Notes under the pieces: generated by a model | Told to the model about the DNA's origin: nothing | Seen by the model: only the letters and a program-made list of their open reading frames with translations | Database searches by the model: none | Translations under genes and position numbers: made by a program | Assembly: GCA_002729595.1 (NCBI GenBank) | Contig: PBYL01000482.1 | Location: 29,100 to 93,099 of the forward strand | Source: Thalassovita sp. | GTDB taxonomy: Bacteria > Bacteroidota > Bacteroidia > Cytophagales > Flammeovirgaceae | Direction: 5' to 3' | Length of the DNA: 64,000 nt | Part shown: in pieces, positions 17,437-27,477 of the stretch | How the letters are laid out: every line of letters begins with the position of its first letter | Numbering within the stretch: position 1 is the stretch's first letter

Positions 17437-17455
17437 GAAGTTAACCGCTTCTTAT
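17433..17455. terminator. Hairpin between small ORF and alcohol dehydrogenase gene
   Basis: Perfect 8-base arms ATAAGAAG and CTTCTTAT with a 7-base loop. There is no strong T run on either side, so it is a terminator or stability element at best. It lies 19 bases beyond the end of the alcohol dehydrogenase gene. Confidence 0.4.
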
Positions 17456-17473
17456 CCTTCTTTAGGAATTTAT

Positions 17474-18493
17474 TTACATAGATACTACCGCTTTAATCAC
17501 ACCTGATTCAGGTTTGAGCCAAGTTTCAAAATTATCGGTTAGCTCATTAAAGTTGCATCTATGTGTAATCCAAGGCTGGGTATTTACCTTGCCTTCTTCA
17601 ATCATTTTAATGATTTGCTCAAAATCGCTTGGTAAGGCATTTCTGCTTCCCATAATGGTAAGTTCTTTTTTATGAAAATATGGATCGTTAAAAGAGAAAT
17701 CACCTTGAAAAAGTCCAACAAAAACGATTCTTCCGGCAGATGCCGAATACTCTAAAGCTTTTTGCATAGAGTGTTTATTGCCTGTTGCATCTAAAACTAC
17801 CGTTGGCAAATCTCCATCAAACTGTGCTCTTAAATTTGCTTCGGTTTGGTCATTTCCAGCGATTACAGTTCCATCCACTTTCATTACTTCTTTGCAAAAA
17901 TCTAATCGCTTTTGGTTGATATCCATCATCACAGTTTTAGCACCAGTAGCTTTCGCAAATGTGGCAGTAGCCAAACCAATTGGGCCAGCACCTACCACCA
18001 ACACAAAATCGTTGGAGGTAATTCTCGCTCTATTTACCGCATGGCAACCAATTGCCAAAGGTTCTACTAAAGCTAATTGATCGTAACTAAGTTTATCCGA
18101 TTTATGTAAATACTTCGCAGGTAATTTGATGATATCTCGCATACCGCCATCTTCATGCACGCCAAACACAGAAATGTTCTCACCGCAATTTGTAAAGCCA
18201 TTTCGAACTGCCTGATCTTGCGTTTTATTTTGATAAGGTTCAACTGTGCATTTATCTCCAACAGTTACATTATCCACCTCCGAGCCAATTTTAAGGACTT
18301 CCACACCTAACTCATGCCCCAAAACTCGCGGATAAGAAAAGAAAGGCTGATTACCCGCAAATGCATGATAATCTGTACCGCAAATGCCAATGCGATGTAC
18401 TTTAAGCAAAGCCTCGTTTGGCTCTAAATGTTGGTTTATTTCGCTATTTATGTATTCAAATTTGCCCGGTTCTTCTAGTCTTAGCGTGTTCAT
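17474..18493 (-). CDS. Zinc-type (MDR) alcohol dehydrogenase, sugar/polyol oxidising type
   Basis: A 339-residue NAD(P)-dependent dehydrogenase of the medium-chain family. Catalytic zinc ligands are in G-I-C-G-T-D (Cys38 region) and G-H-E (about 61-63). The Rossmann motif is V-G-A-G-P-I-G-L-A-T. The lobe that normally holds four structural-zinc cysteines has only scattered Cys (K-C-T-V-E-P-Y and F-T-N-C-G), so the structural zinc is probably missing. Its start overlaps the stop of the aldo/keto reductase gene by 4 bases, so the two are coupled. With a GH95 fucosidase nearby, oxidation of an L-fucose catabolite such as 2-keto-3-deoxy-fuconate is a reasonable guess. Confidence 0.88.
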   Translation of the reverse strand: MNTLRLEEPGKFEYINSEINQHLEPNEALLKVHRIGICGTDYHAFAGNQPFFSYPRVLGHELGVEVLKIGSEVDNVTVGDKCTVEPYQNKTQDQAVRNGFTNCGENISVFGVHEDGGMRDIIKLPAKYLHKSDKLSYDQLALVEPLAIGCHAVNRARITSNDFVLVVGAGPIGLATATFAKATGAKTVMMDINQKRLDFCKEVMKVDGTVIAGNDQTEANLRAQFDGDLPTVVLDATGNKHSMQKALEYSASAGRIVFVGLFQGDFSFNDPYFHKKELTIMGSRNALPSDFEQIIKMIEEGKVNTQPWITHRCNFNELTDNFETWLKPESGVIKAVVSM

Positions 18494-19455
18494 ATTTTAT
18501 TTGATTCTGAAAGGATAAGTTGAGTTATTTCGTCAAAAAGTTCTTTGGATAAAGCTCCCTGCTGCCAATCTGCAACTGTCGATTTAATTTGTGTTAGATT
18601 GCTAGCACCGATTGAAATTCTACCTGCTTCTTTAATCGAGAACAAATATCTTTGCGCTAATGTTGGAAGCGACATATCATTTTTAGCAGCCAACTTATTT
18701 ACTGCATCAGCCACTTTTACATTTTGCATCGTAATCCACTCCGTGTTGGGAGGATTTTTCACATATTCTTCAAACTTGTTTCCTAAAAGTGCCATATGTA
18801 ATGCAGAAGCGGCATAGTATACAATTCCTTCTTTTTCGAATTGTGGTATATCTTTTTCGAATGCTGATAAATTGCAAGCATCCATTTTTAAGAAACCAGA
18901 AACTGCCTGAAAATTTTCTTTAACTACATACGGTCTAAATCCTTCGGTAGGATTCCCACCCACACCCAACATGCTTACATAACCTTCTTCTACAAAACAT
19001 TTTAGCGTATCGAGTATTCGGTCAATCTCTTCTATTGGTACCAAATGCGGCTCGTGAAGAAACAGCAAGTCTATCTTTTCAAGACCCAATTTATCCAAAC
19101 TTCGTTTGAGACTATCTTCTAGACTTTTGGTAGAATAATCGACATAACATTCATCTGCTTTTTCTGCTGGTAATCTGCCGATTTTCGTACTAATAAATGG
19201 AAGTTCACCTTTCCATCTTTTGAGGGCTTTGCCTACAAACTCTTCGCTTCTGCTGTAAGATGGCGCTGAGTCTACTGTTGTAATTCCGTTTTCAAATGCA
19301 TACAGCAAACAATCTATACTTTCTTCTTCATCCACTTTGCCCCAAACACCTCCAATACCAGATGTGCCAAAAACCAGCCTACTACCTTTATTAAATATTG
19401 ATGGGACTTTGTAAATATCAGGTTGATAGCTTGGTAATTGAAACTGGTTGTTCAT
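18490..19455 (-). CDS. Aldo/keto reductase, L-fucose/D-threo-aldose dehydrogenase-like
   Basis: A 321-residue cytoplasmic AKR. The catalytic tetrad is visible: Asp in V-D-S-A-P-S-Y, Tyr in the same motif (S-Y-S-R-S-E), Lys in S-T-K-I-G-R-L and His in L-F-L-H-E-P-H. The G-T-S-G-I-G-G-V-W start and the R-L-P-A segment resemble the D-threo-aldose 1-dehydrogenase (L-fucose/L-galactose dehydrogenase) branch. This enzyme would oxidise free L-fucose to L-fuconolactone after the GH95 enzyme releases it. It overlaps the downstream dehydrogenase by 4 bases. Confidence 0.88.
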   Translation of the reverse strand: MNNQFQLPSYQPDIYKVPSIFNKGSRLVFGTSGIGGVWGKVDEEESIDCLLYAFENGITTVDSAPSYSRSEEFVGKALKRWKGELPFISTKIGRLPAEKADECYVDYSTKSLEDSLKRSLDKLGLEKIDLLFLHEPHLVPIEEIDRILDTLKCFVEEGYVSMLGVGGNPTEGFRPYVVKENFQAVSGFLKMDACNLSAFEKDIPQFEKEGIVYYAASALHMALLGNKFEEYVKNPPNTEWITMQNVKVADAVNKLAAKNDMSLPTLAQRYLFSIKEAGRISIGASNLTQIKSTVADWQQGALSKELFDEITQLILSESNKI

Positions 19456-19530
19456 TATAATTTGAGGTTGTTTAGATTAAAAAATGTAAAACATTAAGCC
19501 AAATTCTGGCATAATTTACTAAATGTAAAT

Positions 19531-22500
19531 TTATATGTTTTGATCATTCGACATAGAAATAATTCTATTTTTCCCAGTAGAATCAAAAATTTTGACAGAA
19601 ACTACATCTTTGGGAATATATAAAATTCGAGAAGCTTGAGAGAGATAACCAACTCCATAATAAAACTCTTCTTTTATTACCGAACCATCTTGCATATTTA
19701 GCTCCGCATGAGTTTCAAGCGGTTGAATATTTATTGATGTGAGAGATTCTTGAACATAAGAAAAAGCTTTCAATTTGCCATTGTTGGCTAGAGAAAATAC
19801 TAATGGCTTTCCATCTGTACTATGAATGCTTGTAAGACTCTTTCTATCACCATCAGCCATAAAACCACTTTCTGCTAAACTAGCTGGCTTAAACTTTCCA
19901 TTTCCATCACCAGTGAGTAATTGCCCATAAGAAGCATCGTACTGACCAGACATGTAATCTGCGGAATAGGAATTTCCAGTGAGTAAAATATCCAGATTTC
20001 CATCTGTGTTCATATCGGCTACTAAGATTCCATACACCGGAGTAGTTTGAGCTTCAGCAGGTAAATCGTGCATTTTAAATTGACCATTACCCAAATTTTC
20101 CACATAAGCACTTTTGAAATAGGTAGCTTTTGCTTTGTAAGCCTCATTCAACTTTTGCTCAGAGAATAGATCGTTTATCGTCACATCTGCATATTGATCG
20201 TATCTAGGAAATTTTTTTCTGGTGTAAATCATCATTTGGCTAATCAGCTCATCTCTGCCAGCAACCGGATAGCTCACTCCTTGTGTGTATTTGGTTAGAA
20301 TTGGATCAAGACTGCCATTGTCATCAAAATCGTGTGCATACACTTGCACTGGCTCTTTTACCGAAGCTTGAAACTTCGAGTTTAGACCAAGATTTCCTGC
20401 AATGTAATCTATGTCGCCATCTTTGTCGAAGTCTGCCGCAGCCAAGCTATTCCACCAACCAGCATGTTGCTGAATGCCAGAATTCTCTGTAACATTTATA
20501 AATCTACCATTTTGATTTTTAAAGAAAGTAAGTGCCATCCACTCTCCTACAACAATTAAATCTATATTTTGATCATTATCAAAATCTGTCCAGATGGCAG
20601 AAGTAACCAAGCCCAAACCAAACATTTCTCTACAAGCTTCTAGCGTTACATCACTAAACTTACCGCCCTCATTTCTCAAAATATAACTTCTCACTGGCTG
20701 CGGATACCTACCCGTTTCTATTCTTCCTCCCACAAAAAGATCGAGGTCGCCATCTTTGTCGTAATCAGCCGCAGTAACACAAGAACCACTTGCAAACATT
20801 TTAGGCAATGCTCTTGGTTCAAGCTCAAAATTTCCTTTGCCATCATTGAGCATCAACCTATCTTGATAAGGCGGTGTATTTGCCTGATATTCACTACCTC
20901 CACTCACAATGTATAAATCCAGATCGCTGTCATTATCACAATCGAAGAGCAAGAGCCCCATATCTTCGCGATTGGCATTTTGCGTTATTTCACTTTTTGT
21001 AAATTTCCCTTTAGATGTTTGCTTATAAACCAGAGTACTTTTCCCTAATGATCCACCAATCACAAAATCTTCCAATTCATCACCATTTATATCTCCTACT
21101 GCAATTCCCGGCCCTTGTTTAGAATAAAGATGTGGCAATAAAAACTCAGCTTTAAATTCATCAAAATCATTCTCAGCATGCGCATAATCGACACCGATTT
21201 TATTAGTGATTTCTGTAAGTAGTTGATTTGAATTGTTGGTAGATGGAGTTAAATCTGAACTTTGGGCATTTTTATAATAAATATCTAAAACCTGCCCTGT
21301 TGCTATATCTTTCAAAACTTGCTGCTTACCATCTGGCCATATTATTTCAAGTTGATCGACTGTATGTACATTGCCCAAACCAAAATGCAAAATTGGTTCT
21401 TGGGAAGATTGAAAACCTCTCACCAATGATTGATGTTGCGATTGAATGTGATCGCCATATTTAATGCTTACAGTACTTCCAATTCCATCAAGGTTTTGAG
21501 CAGTGCCATGTAAGCGAACTCTTAAAGATTTCTGTTTGTCAACTTTGCTTGTATTCTCATAAACAAAAGCTCGCTGATTTACATTATTGATTACCAAATC
21601 TAAATCGCCATCATTATCTAAATCGGCATAGCCAGCACCGTTTGAGCAAGTCTTCACATCGAATCCCCAACTCTTAGACATATCGGTGAAAGTAAAGGCA
21701 CTTTCGCTGCTATCCCAACCATTATTTCGATACAAGTAATTGGCAAAATCTGTATTTGGTAACTGTTCGATGTAGTTCAAGAAATCTTTCTTTAAAACAT
21801 CATAATCCGCATTGGGGTTGATGTGGCTTTCTCTATAAGCAATATAATCGTTGTTGGTAATGTCTTTGGGAATGCCATTGGTAATAAACAAATCTCTGTA
21901 ACCATCATTATCTAAATCAACAATCAGTGGCGACCAGCTCCAATCTGTTTTGTATATGCCTGCCTGATAACCCACTTCACTAAACACGTTTTTACCTGCC
22001 TCATTTTTACCCTTGTTTAATTGGAAGATGTTGCGGCTGTATTGCGGCTGATAACCACGATTTAATTCAATTTTAAACTTCTCGTAACTGGTAGCTGTAC
22101 TCATCATTTTTTGTCGATGATTATCAGCCGGAAGCATATCCAACACCACAATATCCATCAAATTATCATTGTTTACATCGGCTATATCGCAGCCCATAGA
22201 AAAGCGGCTTTGATGTTTTAGGTAATTGGCAGCTTCTTCTTTAAATGAACCATTGCCTTGGTTGATGTATAGCAAATCGTCGTAAATGAAATCATTTGCC
22301 ACATAAATATCTTCCCAACCATCTCCATTGATATCGTTAATGGCAATGCCTAGCCCATAACCTTCAAAAGTAATTCCTGCCAAGCTCGAAACATTAGTGA
22401 ATTTTGGCAAACCATTTTCAGATAAACCATCATTTCTGTACAATCGATCTGTACTAGGAGACTCACCATTGTTCACTTTGTTTTTTGGGAAATTAGGATT

Positions 22501-23130
22501 CGATTTATCGTGATAAGCTGTAAGGATGTAAGCATCTAAATCGCCATCTTTGTCATAATCGAAAAAAGCAGCTTGCGTAGAATAACCTATGTCTGCCAAA
22601 CCTGTTTCAGTTGCCATGTCTTTAAATACTGGCTGACCATCCTCAGAAATTCCTTGATTGATATAGAAACTATTTTTTCGTGAAGCATCAGTACCCAGAC
22701 CAGAAAAACAAACATAGATATCTAGTAAACCATCTTCGTTGATGTCTACCATTGTTGCACCAGTTGCCCATCTATCTGTTTGCAAGCCTGCGTTGTTTGT
22801 TACCTCTTCAAATTTTAAATCTCCTTGATTGAGATATAAAGCCGAGCTTACCATATTTCCTGTAAAGAAAACATCTGTTTTGCCATCGTTATTTACATCT
22901 CCAAGTGCCACACCTCCTCCATTGTAGAAGTAGTTAAATTCAATGATGTTGTTGTCGTAACTCGGGCTGAGTTGATTGCTAAAACTGATACCAGATTCCT
23001 CAGCATCTAATAGCCTAAAAAGTGTTTGAGTTGATTCTATCGTATTCCCTTTTTGCTTAGTACAACTTTCAGCAATAATGAATAACATTACCACTAAACT
23101 ATTGATTATTAAATAGTTAATACTTTTCAT
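19531..23130 (-). CDS. FG-GAP/VCBS-repeat lipoprotein with ASPIC/UnbV domain
   Basis: A 1199-residue exported protein; the signal ends at a lipobox-like A-E-S-C (Cys23). About fourteen FG-GAP repeats with Ca-binding D-x-N/D-x-D-G-x-x-D cores are visible (first at 78-86, others at 129, 191, 266, 318, 405 and 503), forming probably two beta-propellers. Between them, at about 545-606, is an ASPIC/UnbV domain (G-I-G-S-T-V-S-I at 549-556, L-H-F-G-L-G at 581-586, and I-I-W-P-D-G). Such proteins are frequent surface lipoproteins next to Bacteroidota SusC/SusD loci and are thought to bind glycans; the molecular role is unknown. Placed between the AKR and GH95 genes. Confidence 0.9.
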   Translation of the reverse strand: MKSINYLIINSLVVMLFIIAESCTKQKGNTIESTQTLFRLLDAEESGISFSNQLSPSYDNNIIEFNYFYNGGGVALGDVNNDGKTDVFFTGNMVSSALYLNQGDLKFEEVTNNAGLQTDRWATGATMVDINEDGLLDIYVCFSGLGTDASRKNSFYINQGISEDGQPVFKDMATETGLADIGYSTQAAFFDYDKDGDLDAYILTAYHDKSNPNFPKNKVNNGESPSTDRLYRNDGLSENGLPKFTNVSSLAGITFEGYGLGIAINDINGDGWEDIYVANDFIYDDLLYINQGNGSFKEEAANYLKHQSRFSMGCDIADVNNDNLMDIVVLDMLPADNHRQKMMSTATSYEKFKIELNRGYQPQYSRNIFQLNKGKNEAGKNVFSEVGYQAGIYKTDWSWSPLIVDLDNDGYRDLFITNGIPKDITNNDYIAYRESHINPNADYDVLKKDFLNYIEQLPNTDFANYLYRNNGWDSSESAFTFTDMSKSWGFDVKTCSNGAGYADLDNDGDLDLVINNVNQRAFVYENTSKVDKQKSLRVRLHGTAQNLDGIGSTVSIKYGDHIQSQHQSLVRGFQSSQEPILHFGLGNVHTVDQLEIIWPDGKQQVLKDIATGQVLDIYYKNAQSSDLTPSTNNSNQLLTEITNKIGVDYAHAENDFDEFKAEFLLPHLYSKQGPGIAVGDINGDELEDFVIGGSLGKSTLVYKQTSKGKFTKSEITQNANREDMGLLLFDCDNDSDLDLYIVSGGSEYQANTPPYQDRLMLNDGKGNFELEPRALPKMFASGSCVTAADYDKDGDLDLFVGGRIETGRYPQPVRSYILRNEGGKFSDVTLEACREMFGLGLVTSAIWTDFDNDQNIDLIVVGEWMALTFFKNQNGRFINVTENSGIQQHAGWWNSLAAADFDKDGDIDYIAGNLGLNSKFQASVKEPVQVYAHDFDDNGSLDPILTKYTQGVSYPVAGRDELISQMMIYTRKKFPRYDQYADVTINDLFSEQKLNEAYKAKATYFKSAYVENLGNGQFKMHDLPAEAQTTPVYGILVADMNTDGNLDILLTGNSYSADYMSGQYDASYGQLLTGDGNGKFKPASLAESGFMADGDRKSLTSIHSTDGKPLVFSLANNGKLKAFSYVQESLTSINIQPLETHAELNMQDGSVIKEEFYYGVGYLSQASRILYIPKDVVSVKIFDSTGKNRIISMSNDQNI

Positions 23131-23190
23131 AATTTACTAGCTTTAAATAAATATGCAGACCAACTCAAACAACCTTCTGTTCTGATTAGG

Positions 23191-25677
23191 CTATTTTTTC
23201 ATACCAAATGAATATGTTTTTCCTTTCTCAGTTTCTACATCTAATTGTAAAGTTTGAGGCAATGCCAACTTGCTAAAATTGACTTGATTAGAAACCAAAG
23301 GATCTTTAATTCCTGCTTTTTGAAAGAATGGATTTGGGTTTTCTCCTTCTGCCACTGCTAACTCAAAACTGCCTTCTGGTTGTAGTTCATGAGGCACTCG
23401 CAAACGCAGCTTGCCACCCAAATTAGATTGAATAGTTAATGTTTTAATTTTACCGTTTTCCCAAGTAAGTTCTTTAATATCAAAACCACCTCTAGCTCTT
23501 AAACCTTTTACGGTTCCAGTTTTCCAACTATCTGGCACAGCCGGAAGTATTTGTATTGCGCCATCGTGGCTTTGCACCAACATTTCTGCAATACCAGAAG
23601 TACAACCAAAATTACCATCAATCTGGAAAGGTGGATGCGCATCAAACAAGTTTGGATAAGTACCTCCTTTGCTAGAACTTTCACCTTCTGGCACAGGACT
23701 CAGTTGATCTGCGATTAATTTAAATGCCCTGTTACCATCTAGCAAGCGTGCCCAAAGGTTAACCTTCCAACCCATTGACCAACCAGTTGATTCATCTCCT
23801 CTGTAGACTAATGAATTTTTAGAAGCTTGAAATAATTCTGGATGCGAGTAAGGTGAAATCTGATTAGAAGGGAATAATCCGTATAAATGAGAAACATGTC
23901 TGTGTTTGTCGTCTTCTCTGTCCCAATCGTACATCCATTCTTGCAACTGGCTCAGTTTTCCGATTTGCATCGGAGGCAATTTGGCTCTTTTTTGCTCAAC
24001 TATCTTTGCAAAATCAGTATCAGTATTGAGCACATTGCTAGCGGTAATTAAATTAGAAAATACATCAAATACCAATTGATTATCCATTGTAGTACCTGCT
24101 GTAATAGAAACGCCACTGTGATGCGAATTTTCTGGTGACATAGAAGGTACAACTACCAACCAACCATGTTCCGGCTCTTCTTGTAGTGCATCTACATAAA
24201 ACTGCGCTGCTCCTTTTAAAATCGGATAAACCTCTTGCAAAAATGCCTCATCACCAGAATACAAATAATGTTGCCATAAATGCTGACTCAACCATGCGCC
24301 ACCCATTGGCCACAAGCCATAAAAAGCACCATCTATCGGGCCAGTCATACGCCATAAATCGGTGTTGTGGTGCATGCTCCATCCACCTGCATCATACATT
24401 TCTTTTGCAGTTTGTTGGCCAGTGACCGATAAATCTTTGAGCATATCGAAAAGTGGCTCATGCATTTCTGGTAAATTAGTTACCTCTGCCGGCCAATAAT
24501 TCATTTCGGTATTGATGTTTACTGTGTATTTGCTATCCCAAGGTGGTGAAATCATATCATTCCAAATACCTTGTAAGTTGGCTGGCTGACCTCCCGGTTG
24601 CGAGCTTGAAATCAACAAATATCTACCGAACTGGAAATAAAGAGAAACGAGTTGTGGATCGTTGGCTTTAGCAAATTCTGCGATTCTAACATCGGTTGTT
24701 TTTTTAAGAGAATCAGTTTCACCAAGATCAAGACTTACCCTATCGAATAAATTTTTGTAAAAAGCTGTATGCTCACTCAATGAAGCATCAAAAGAGTTTT
24801 TGATCGCTTTATCTAAATATTGATTGGCAGTAGCTAATGCATCGCCAGATACATCTTTATAATTTTTAAAGTTGGTTCCTATAGAAATGTACAGGGTTAC
24901 TGAATTTGCAGATTTGATGCTCAAACCATTCTCAGTCTCACTCAATTCTCCGCCATCTAACACTGGTTTGCAAAGCGTTACAAACTCCACTTTACCCTGC
25001 TTATTATCAACATCACCAGAAACTCCAGAAAGCATTAAAACACCATTTTCTGCTTTTACTGAATGATTTAATTGCGGAGTATCAAAACCGAGATTCACAT
25101 TAATACTTTTAGCAGCATCTGCAGTTAGTTTAATCATGATCACATTGTCGGTGAAAGAAGAAATCATTTCTCTTTTATAATTCACACCATCAACTTGGTA
25201 CGAAACCGAAGCAACTGCATCAGAAATATTTAAATCACGGTAGTAGTTTTTTACATTTTGATGCTTTGGAAACTCCAGAAATAGATTGCCTACAGTTTGA
25301 TAAGGCATTCCATAATTATTATCTTCTGTAGCATGCCTAGGCAATGCAGACATGGCTAAATCATGTGCTTCTTTGTGCTTACCTGCAAATATCAATTTCC
25401 TTATTTCAGGCAGTTTATCTTTTAAAGCTGGCAAAACATTGTTTCCCGGTTCGCCTGCCCAAACTGTTTCTTCGTTGAGTTGAATTTGGTCTTTTTCTGT
25501 GCCACCAAAAACCATAGCACCTAATCGCCCATTACCAATTGGAAGCGCCTCGTTCCAATTGCTTGCAGGTTCATCGTACCATAACTTATAGTCGCTATCT
25601 TCAGTTGCGGTTTGTCTATTATCTAGGCAGCTGATTAAAAATATTGATAGTAATAAAATTGATAAAGTATATCTCAT
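23191..25677 (-). CDS. GH95 family glycoside hydrolase (alpha-L-fucosidase type), lipoprotein
   Basis: An 828-residue exported enzyme (lipobox L-I-S-C, Cys17). The N-terminal beta domain begins [19 protein letters not shown] (33-51), a GH95 hallmark. The alpha/alpha barrel carries N-I-N-T-E-M-N-Y-W (387-395), whose two Asn match the water-activating Asn pair of the characterised Bifidobacterium fucosidase, Glu580 in [13 protein letters not shown] (592-600) and Asp687 in Q-I-D-G-N-F-G. Inverting hydrolysis of alpha-1,2-L-fucosides (or L-galactosides) is the family activity. It is separated from the upstream susD by a terminator hairpin, so it may also have its own promoter or be reduced in level. 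Confidence 0.95.
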   Translation of the reverse strand: MRYTLSILLLSIFLISCLDNRQTATEDSDYKLWYDEPASNWNEALPIGNGRLGAMVFGGTEKDQIQLNEETVWAGEPGNNVLPALKDKLPEIRKLIFAGKHKEAHDLAMSALPRHATEDNNYGMPYQTVGNLFLEFPKHQNVKNYYRDLNISDAVASVSYQVDGVNYKREMISSFTDNVIMIKLTADAAKSINVNLGFDTPQLNHSVKAENGVLMLSGVSGDVDNKQGKVEFVTLCKPVLDGGELSETENGLSIKSANSVTLYISIGTNFKNYKDVSGDALATANQYLDKAIKNSFDASLSEHTAFYKNLFDRVSLDLGETDSLKKTTDVRIAEFAKANDPQLVSLYFQFGRYLLISSSQPGGQPANLQGIWNDMISPPWDSKYTVNINTEMNYWPAEVTNLPEMHEPLFDMLKDLSVTGQQTAKEMYDAGGWSMHHNTDLWRMTGPIDGAFYGLWPMGGAWLSQHLWQHYLYSGDEAFLQEVYPILKGAAQFYVDALQEEPEHGWLVVVPSMSPENSHHSGVSITAGTTMDNQLVFDVFSNLITASNVLNTDTDFAKIVEQKRAKLPPMQIGKLSQLQEWMYDWDREDDKHRHVSHLYGLFPSNQISPYSHPELFQASKNSLVYRGDESTGWSMGWKVNLWARLLDGNRAFKLIADQLSPVPEGESSSKGGTYPNLFDAHPPFQIDGNFGCTSGIAEMLVQSHDGAIQILPAVPDSWKTGTVKGLRARGGFDIKELTWENGKIKTLTIQSNLGGKLRLRVPHELQPEGSFELAVAEGENPNPFFQKAGIKDPLVSNQVNFSKLALPQTLQLDVETEKGKTYSFGMKK

Positions 25678-25717
25678 ACCGTTTGAAAAATTAGCGTAAC
25701 ATTCATTAAATCTATTC

Positions 25718-25743
25718 TAAAAAAGGAGGGAAAAATCCCTCCC
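25718..25743 (-). terminator. Terminator after susD
   Basis: Minus-strand hairpin GGAGGGA/TCCCTCC with a 4-base loop, followed by six T. It lies between susD and the GH95 gene, splitting the SusC/SusD transcript from the enzyme genes. Confidence 0.8.
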
Positions 25744-25767
25744 ATAATTTACAAATTATCTTATAGA

Positions 25768-27465
25768 TTACTCCCAACCCGGACTTTGAACTACTCCAGT
25801 ATTTTTATTTATCTCGGAGCGTGGAATTGGTATGTAATAGAATTTATCTTGCCATTCTGGTCGCTCAATTAGCACTTTGTCTACATAATAAAGTGAGTTA
25901 TCTGGCATCTTGAAAATATCTACCCCTCGTATATCTTCTGACTCAACTTCTGGCGCAATTTTCCATCTTCTTATGTCAAAAAAGCGATGGCCTTCAAACA
26001 CTAATTCGATTCGTCTTTCATGCCTAATTCTGTCTCTCAATGCTTCTCCTGTTAAACTTTCGTCTAAGTCTGGCATGCCAGCTCTTTGCCTAATCAAATT
26101 CACATATTGCTTGGCTGCACTTTCATCACCTAACTCATACATAGCCTCTGCATAGTTCAAATAGATTTCTCCCAATCTAAAGAATATCCAAGGTTGAGGA
26201 TAACCACCATTTGACCTACTGATAATCAGGTTTTTATCTATGAATTTTTTAAGGCTATAAGAAGTCCTTGAATTATCACCATTTACTTTGTAGCAATCGA
26301 TACCAGTAATACCTGTTAGAATCGGATCACCATTTCCATCTAAACCAGTTGCTTCTTGAGATACATCGTATTCTGGACTTGCAGCACCACGTGCATCTGG
26401 TCTAAAAATATCTCCCTGAAAAATTACAGATTGATAGAATCTTGGGTCTCTGTTTACATATGGATTTTGCGGATCGTAACCAGAAGCTTCGTTAATTGAG
26501 CCATCTGCATTTAATATTAACTCACCATCGGCAGTTTCGTAATCTTCTATCAAGTTTTGAGAAGGAGCATTTCTGCCTCCCCAACCTCCCCAACCACCAT
26601 AGGTGTGATTGGTATTCAAGAAAGTAACTAAATGACCATTGGTTTGGCTAAAAGTACGCACATAAATCTGCTCGTTGTTTTCATCTAAAAACGTATTCTC
26701 ATATTCTGGTTCGAGTGCATATGCGCCTAAGTCGATGATTGCTTTAGCAGCATCAGCCGCTTTTTGCCATTTGCTTACATCACCTTCTGGGTTTTCTAAC
26801 TCACTCGCTGCATACAGATACAGTCTTGATTTTAATGCCATTGCTGCATGCTTGGTAGCTCTACCAAAATCACCATCGTTTGGTGCATATTGATCTGGTA
26901 AGCTATTCATAGAAGCATCTAACTCAGTAATGATGTAATTGAGCACTTCATCGTAAGAATTTCTGGCAAACTGAACTTCATCTCCCAATTCATAAACTTC
27001 ATCTACGATCGGAACTCCACCGTATCTCCAAAGCAGATTAGCATACACAAAAGCTCTAATAAAGCGCACTTGCGCAGTTAATTCTTGTTGTCTATCTGCT
27101 TCAACAACAGAGTTTTCAATCTCTTGTAAAAAGATGTTCGATTGCCTGATGTATTGGTAGCCTCTCTCGTAATAATCTATCCAGTTACTACTTTGCCCGA
27201 AACCTGAGATATTATCTGCATTCCAAGTTCCTAATAACCAAGTATTGTCACCATATGCTTCGTCGCAGTATTTAGACCACAAGTGTCTTTCAAAACCGTG
27301 AGGAACTCCCTGATACAATTGATTTACATACAATTCAACCAAATTTGCATCTCCCCAAACTTGCTCAGATACAATTCTATCTGATGGAGTGATATCCAGA
27401 TAGTCTTTTTCACAACTGAATAAGGCTAAAATAAATAGTGATATCCAAATTATATTTTTATGCAT
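25768..27465 (-). CDS. susD: SusD/RagB-family glycan-binding lipoprotein
   Basis: A 565-residue surface lipoprotein (F-S-C at Cys18). The SusD N-terminal TPR region (Y-L-D-I-T-P-S-D-R-I-V-S-E at about 22-34) and the C-terminal SusD domain (R-L-G-E-I-Y-L-N-Y-A-E-A-M-Y-E-L and R-R-I-E-L-V-F-E-G-H-R-F-F-D-I-R-R-W) are typical. It caps the SusC barrel and delivers oligosaccharide. It is placed 12 bases downstream of susC. Confidence 0.96.
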   Translation of the reverse strand: MHKNIIWISLFILALFSCEKDYLDITPSDRIVSEQVWGDANLVELYVNQLYQGVPHGFERHLWSKYCDEAYGDNTWLLGTWNADNISGFGQSSNWIDYYERGYQYIRQSNIFLQEIENSVVEADRQQELTAQVRFIRAFVYANLLWRYGGVPIVDEVYELGDEVQFARNSYDEVLNYIITELDASMNSLPDQYAPNDGDFGRATKHAAMALKSRLYLYAASELENPEGDVSKWQKAADAAKAIIDLGAYALEPEYENTFLDENNEQIYVRTFSQTNGHLVTFLNTNHTYGGWGGWGGRNAPSQNLIEDYETADGELILNADGSINEASGYDPQNPYVNRDPRFYQSVIFQGDIFRPDARGAASPEYDVSQEATGLDGNGDPILTGITGIDCYKVNGDNSRTSYSLKKFIDKNLIISRSNGGYPQPWIFFRLGEIYLNYAEAMYELGDESAAKQYVNLIRQRAGMPDLDESLTGEALRDRIRHERRIELVFEGHRFFDIRRWKIAPEVESEDIRGVDIFKMPDNSLYYVDKVLIERPEWQDKFYYIPIPRSEINKNTGVVQSPGWE

Positions 27466-27477
27466 AATATTCGAGAT

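Noticed and set aside
19531..23130. Repeats in the 1199-residue protein gene as a DNA repeat or CRISPR-like array
   Set aside because: They are divergent FG-GAP protein repeats with variable spacing, not identical DNA repeats.
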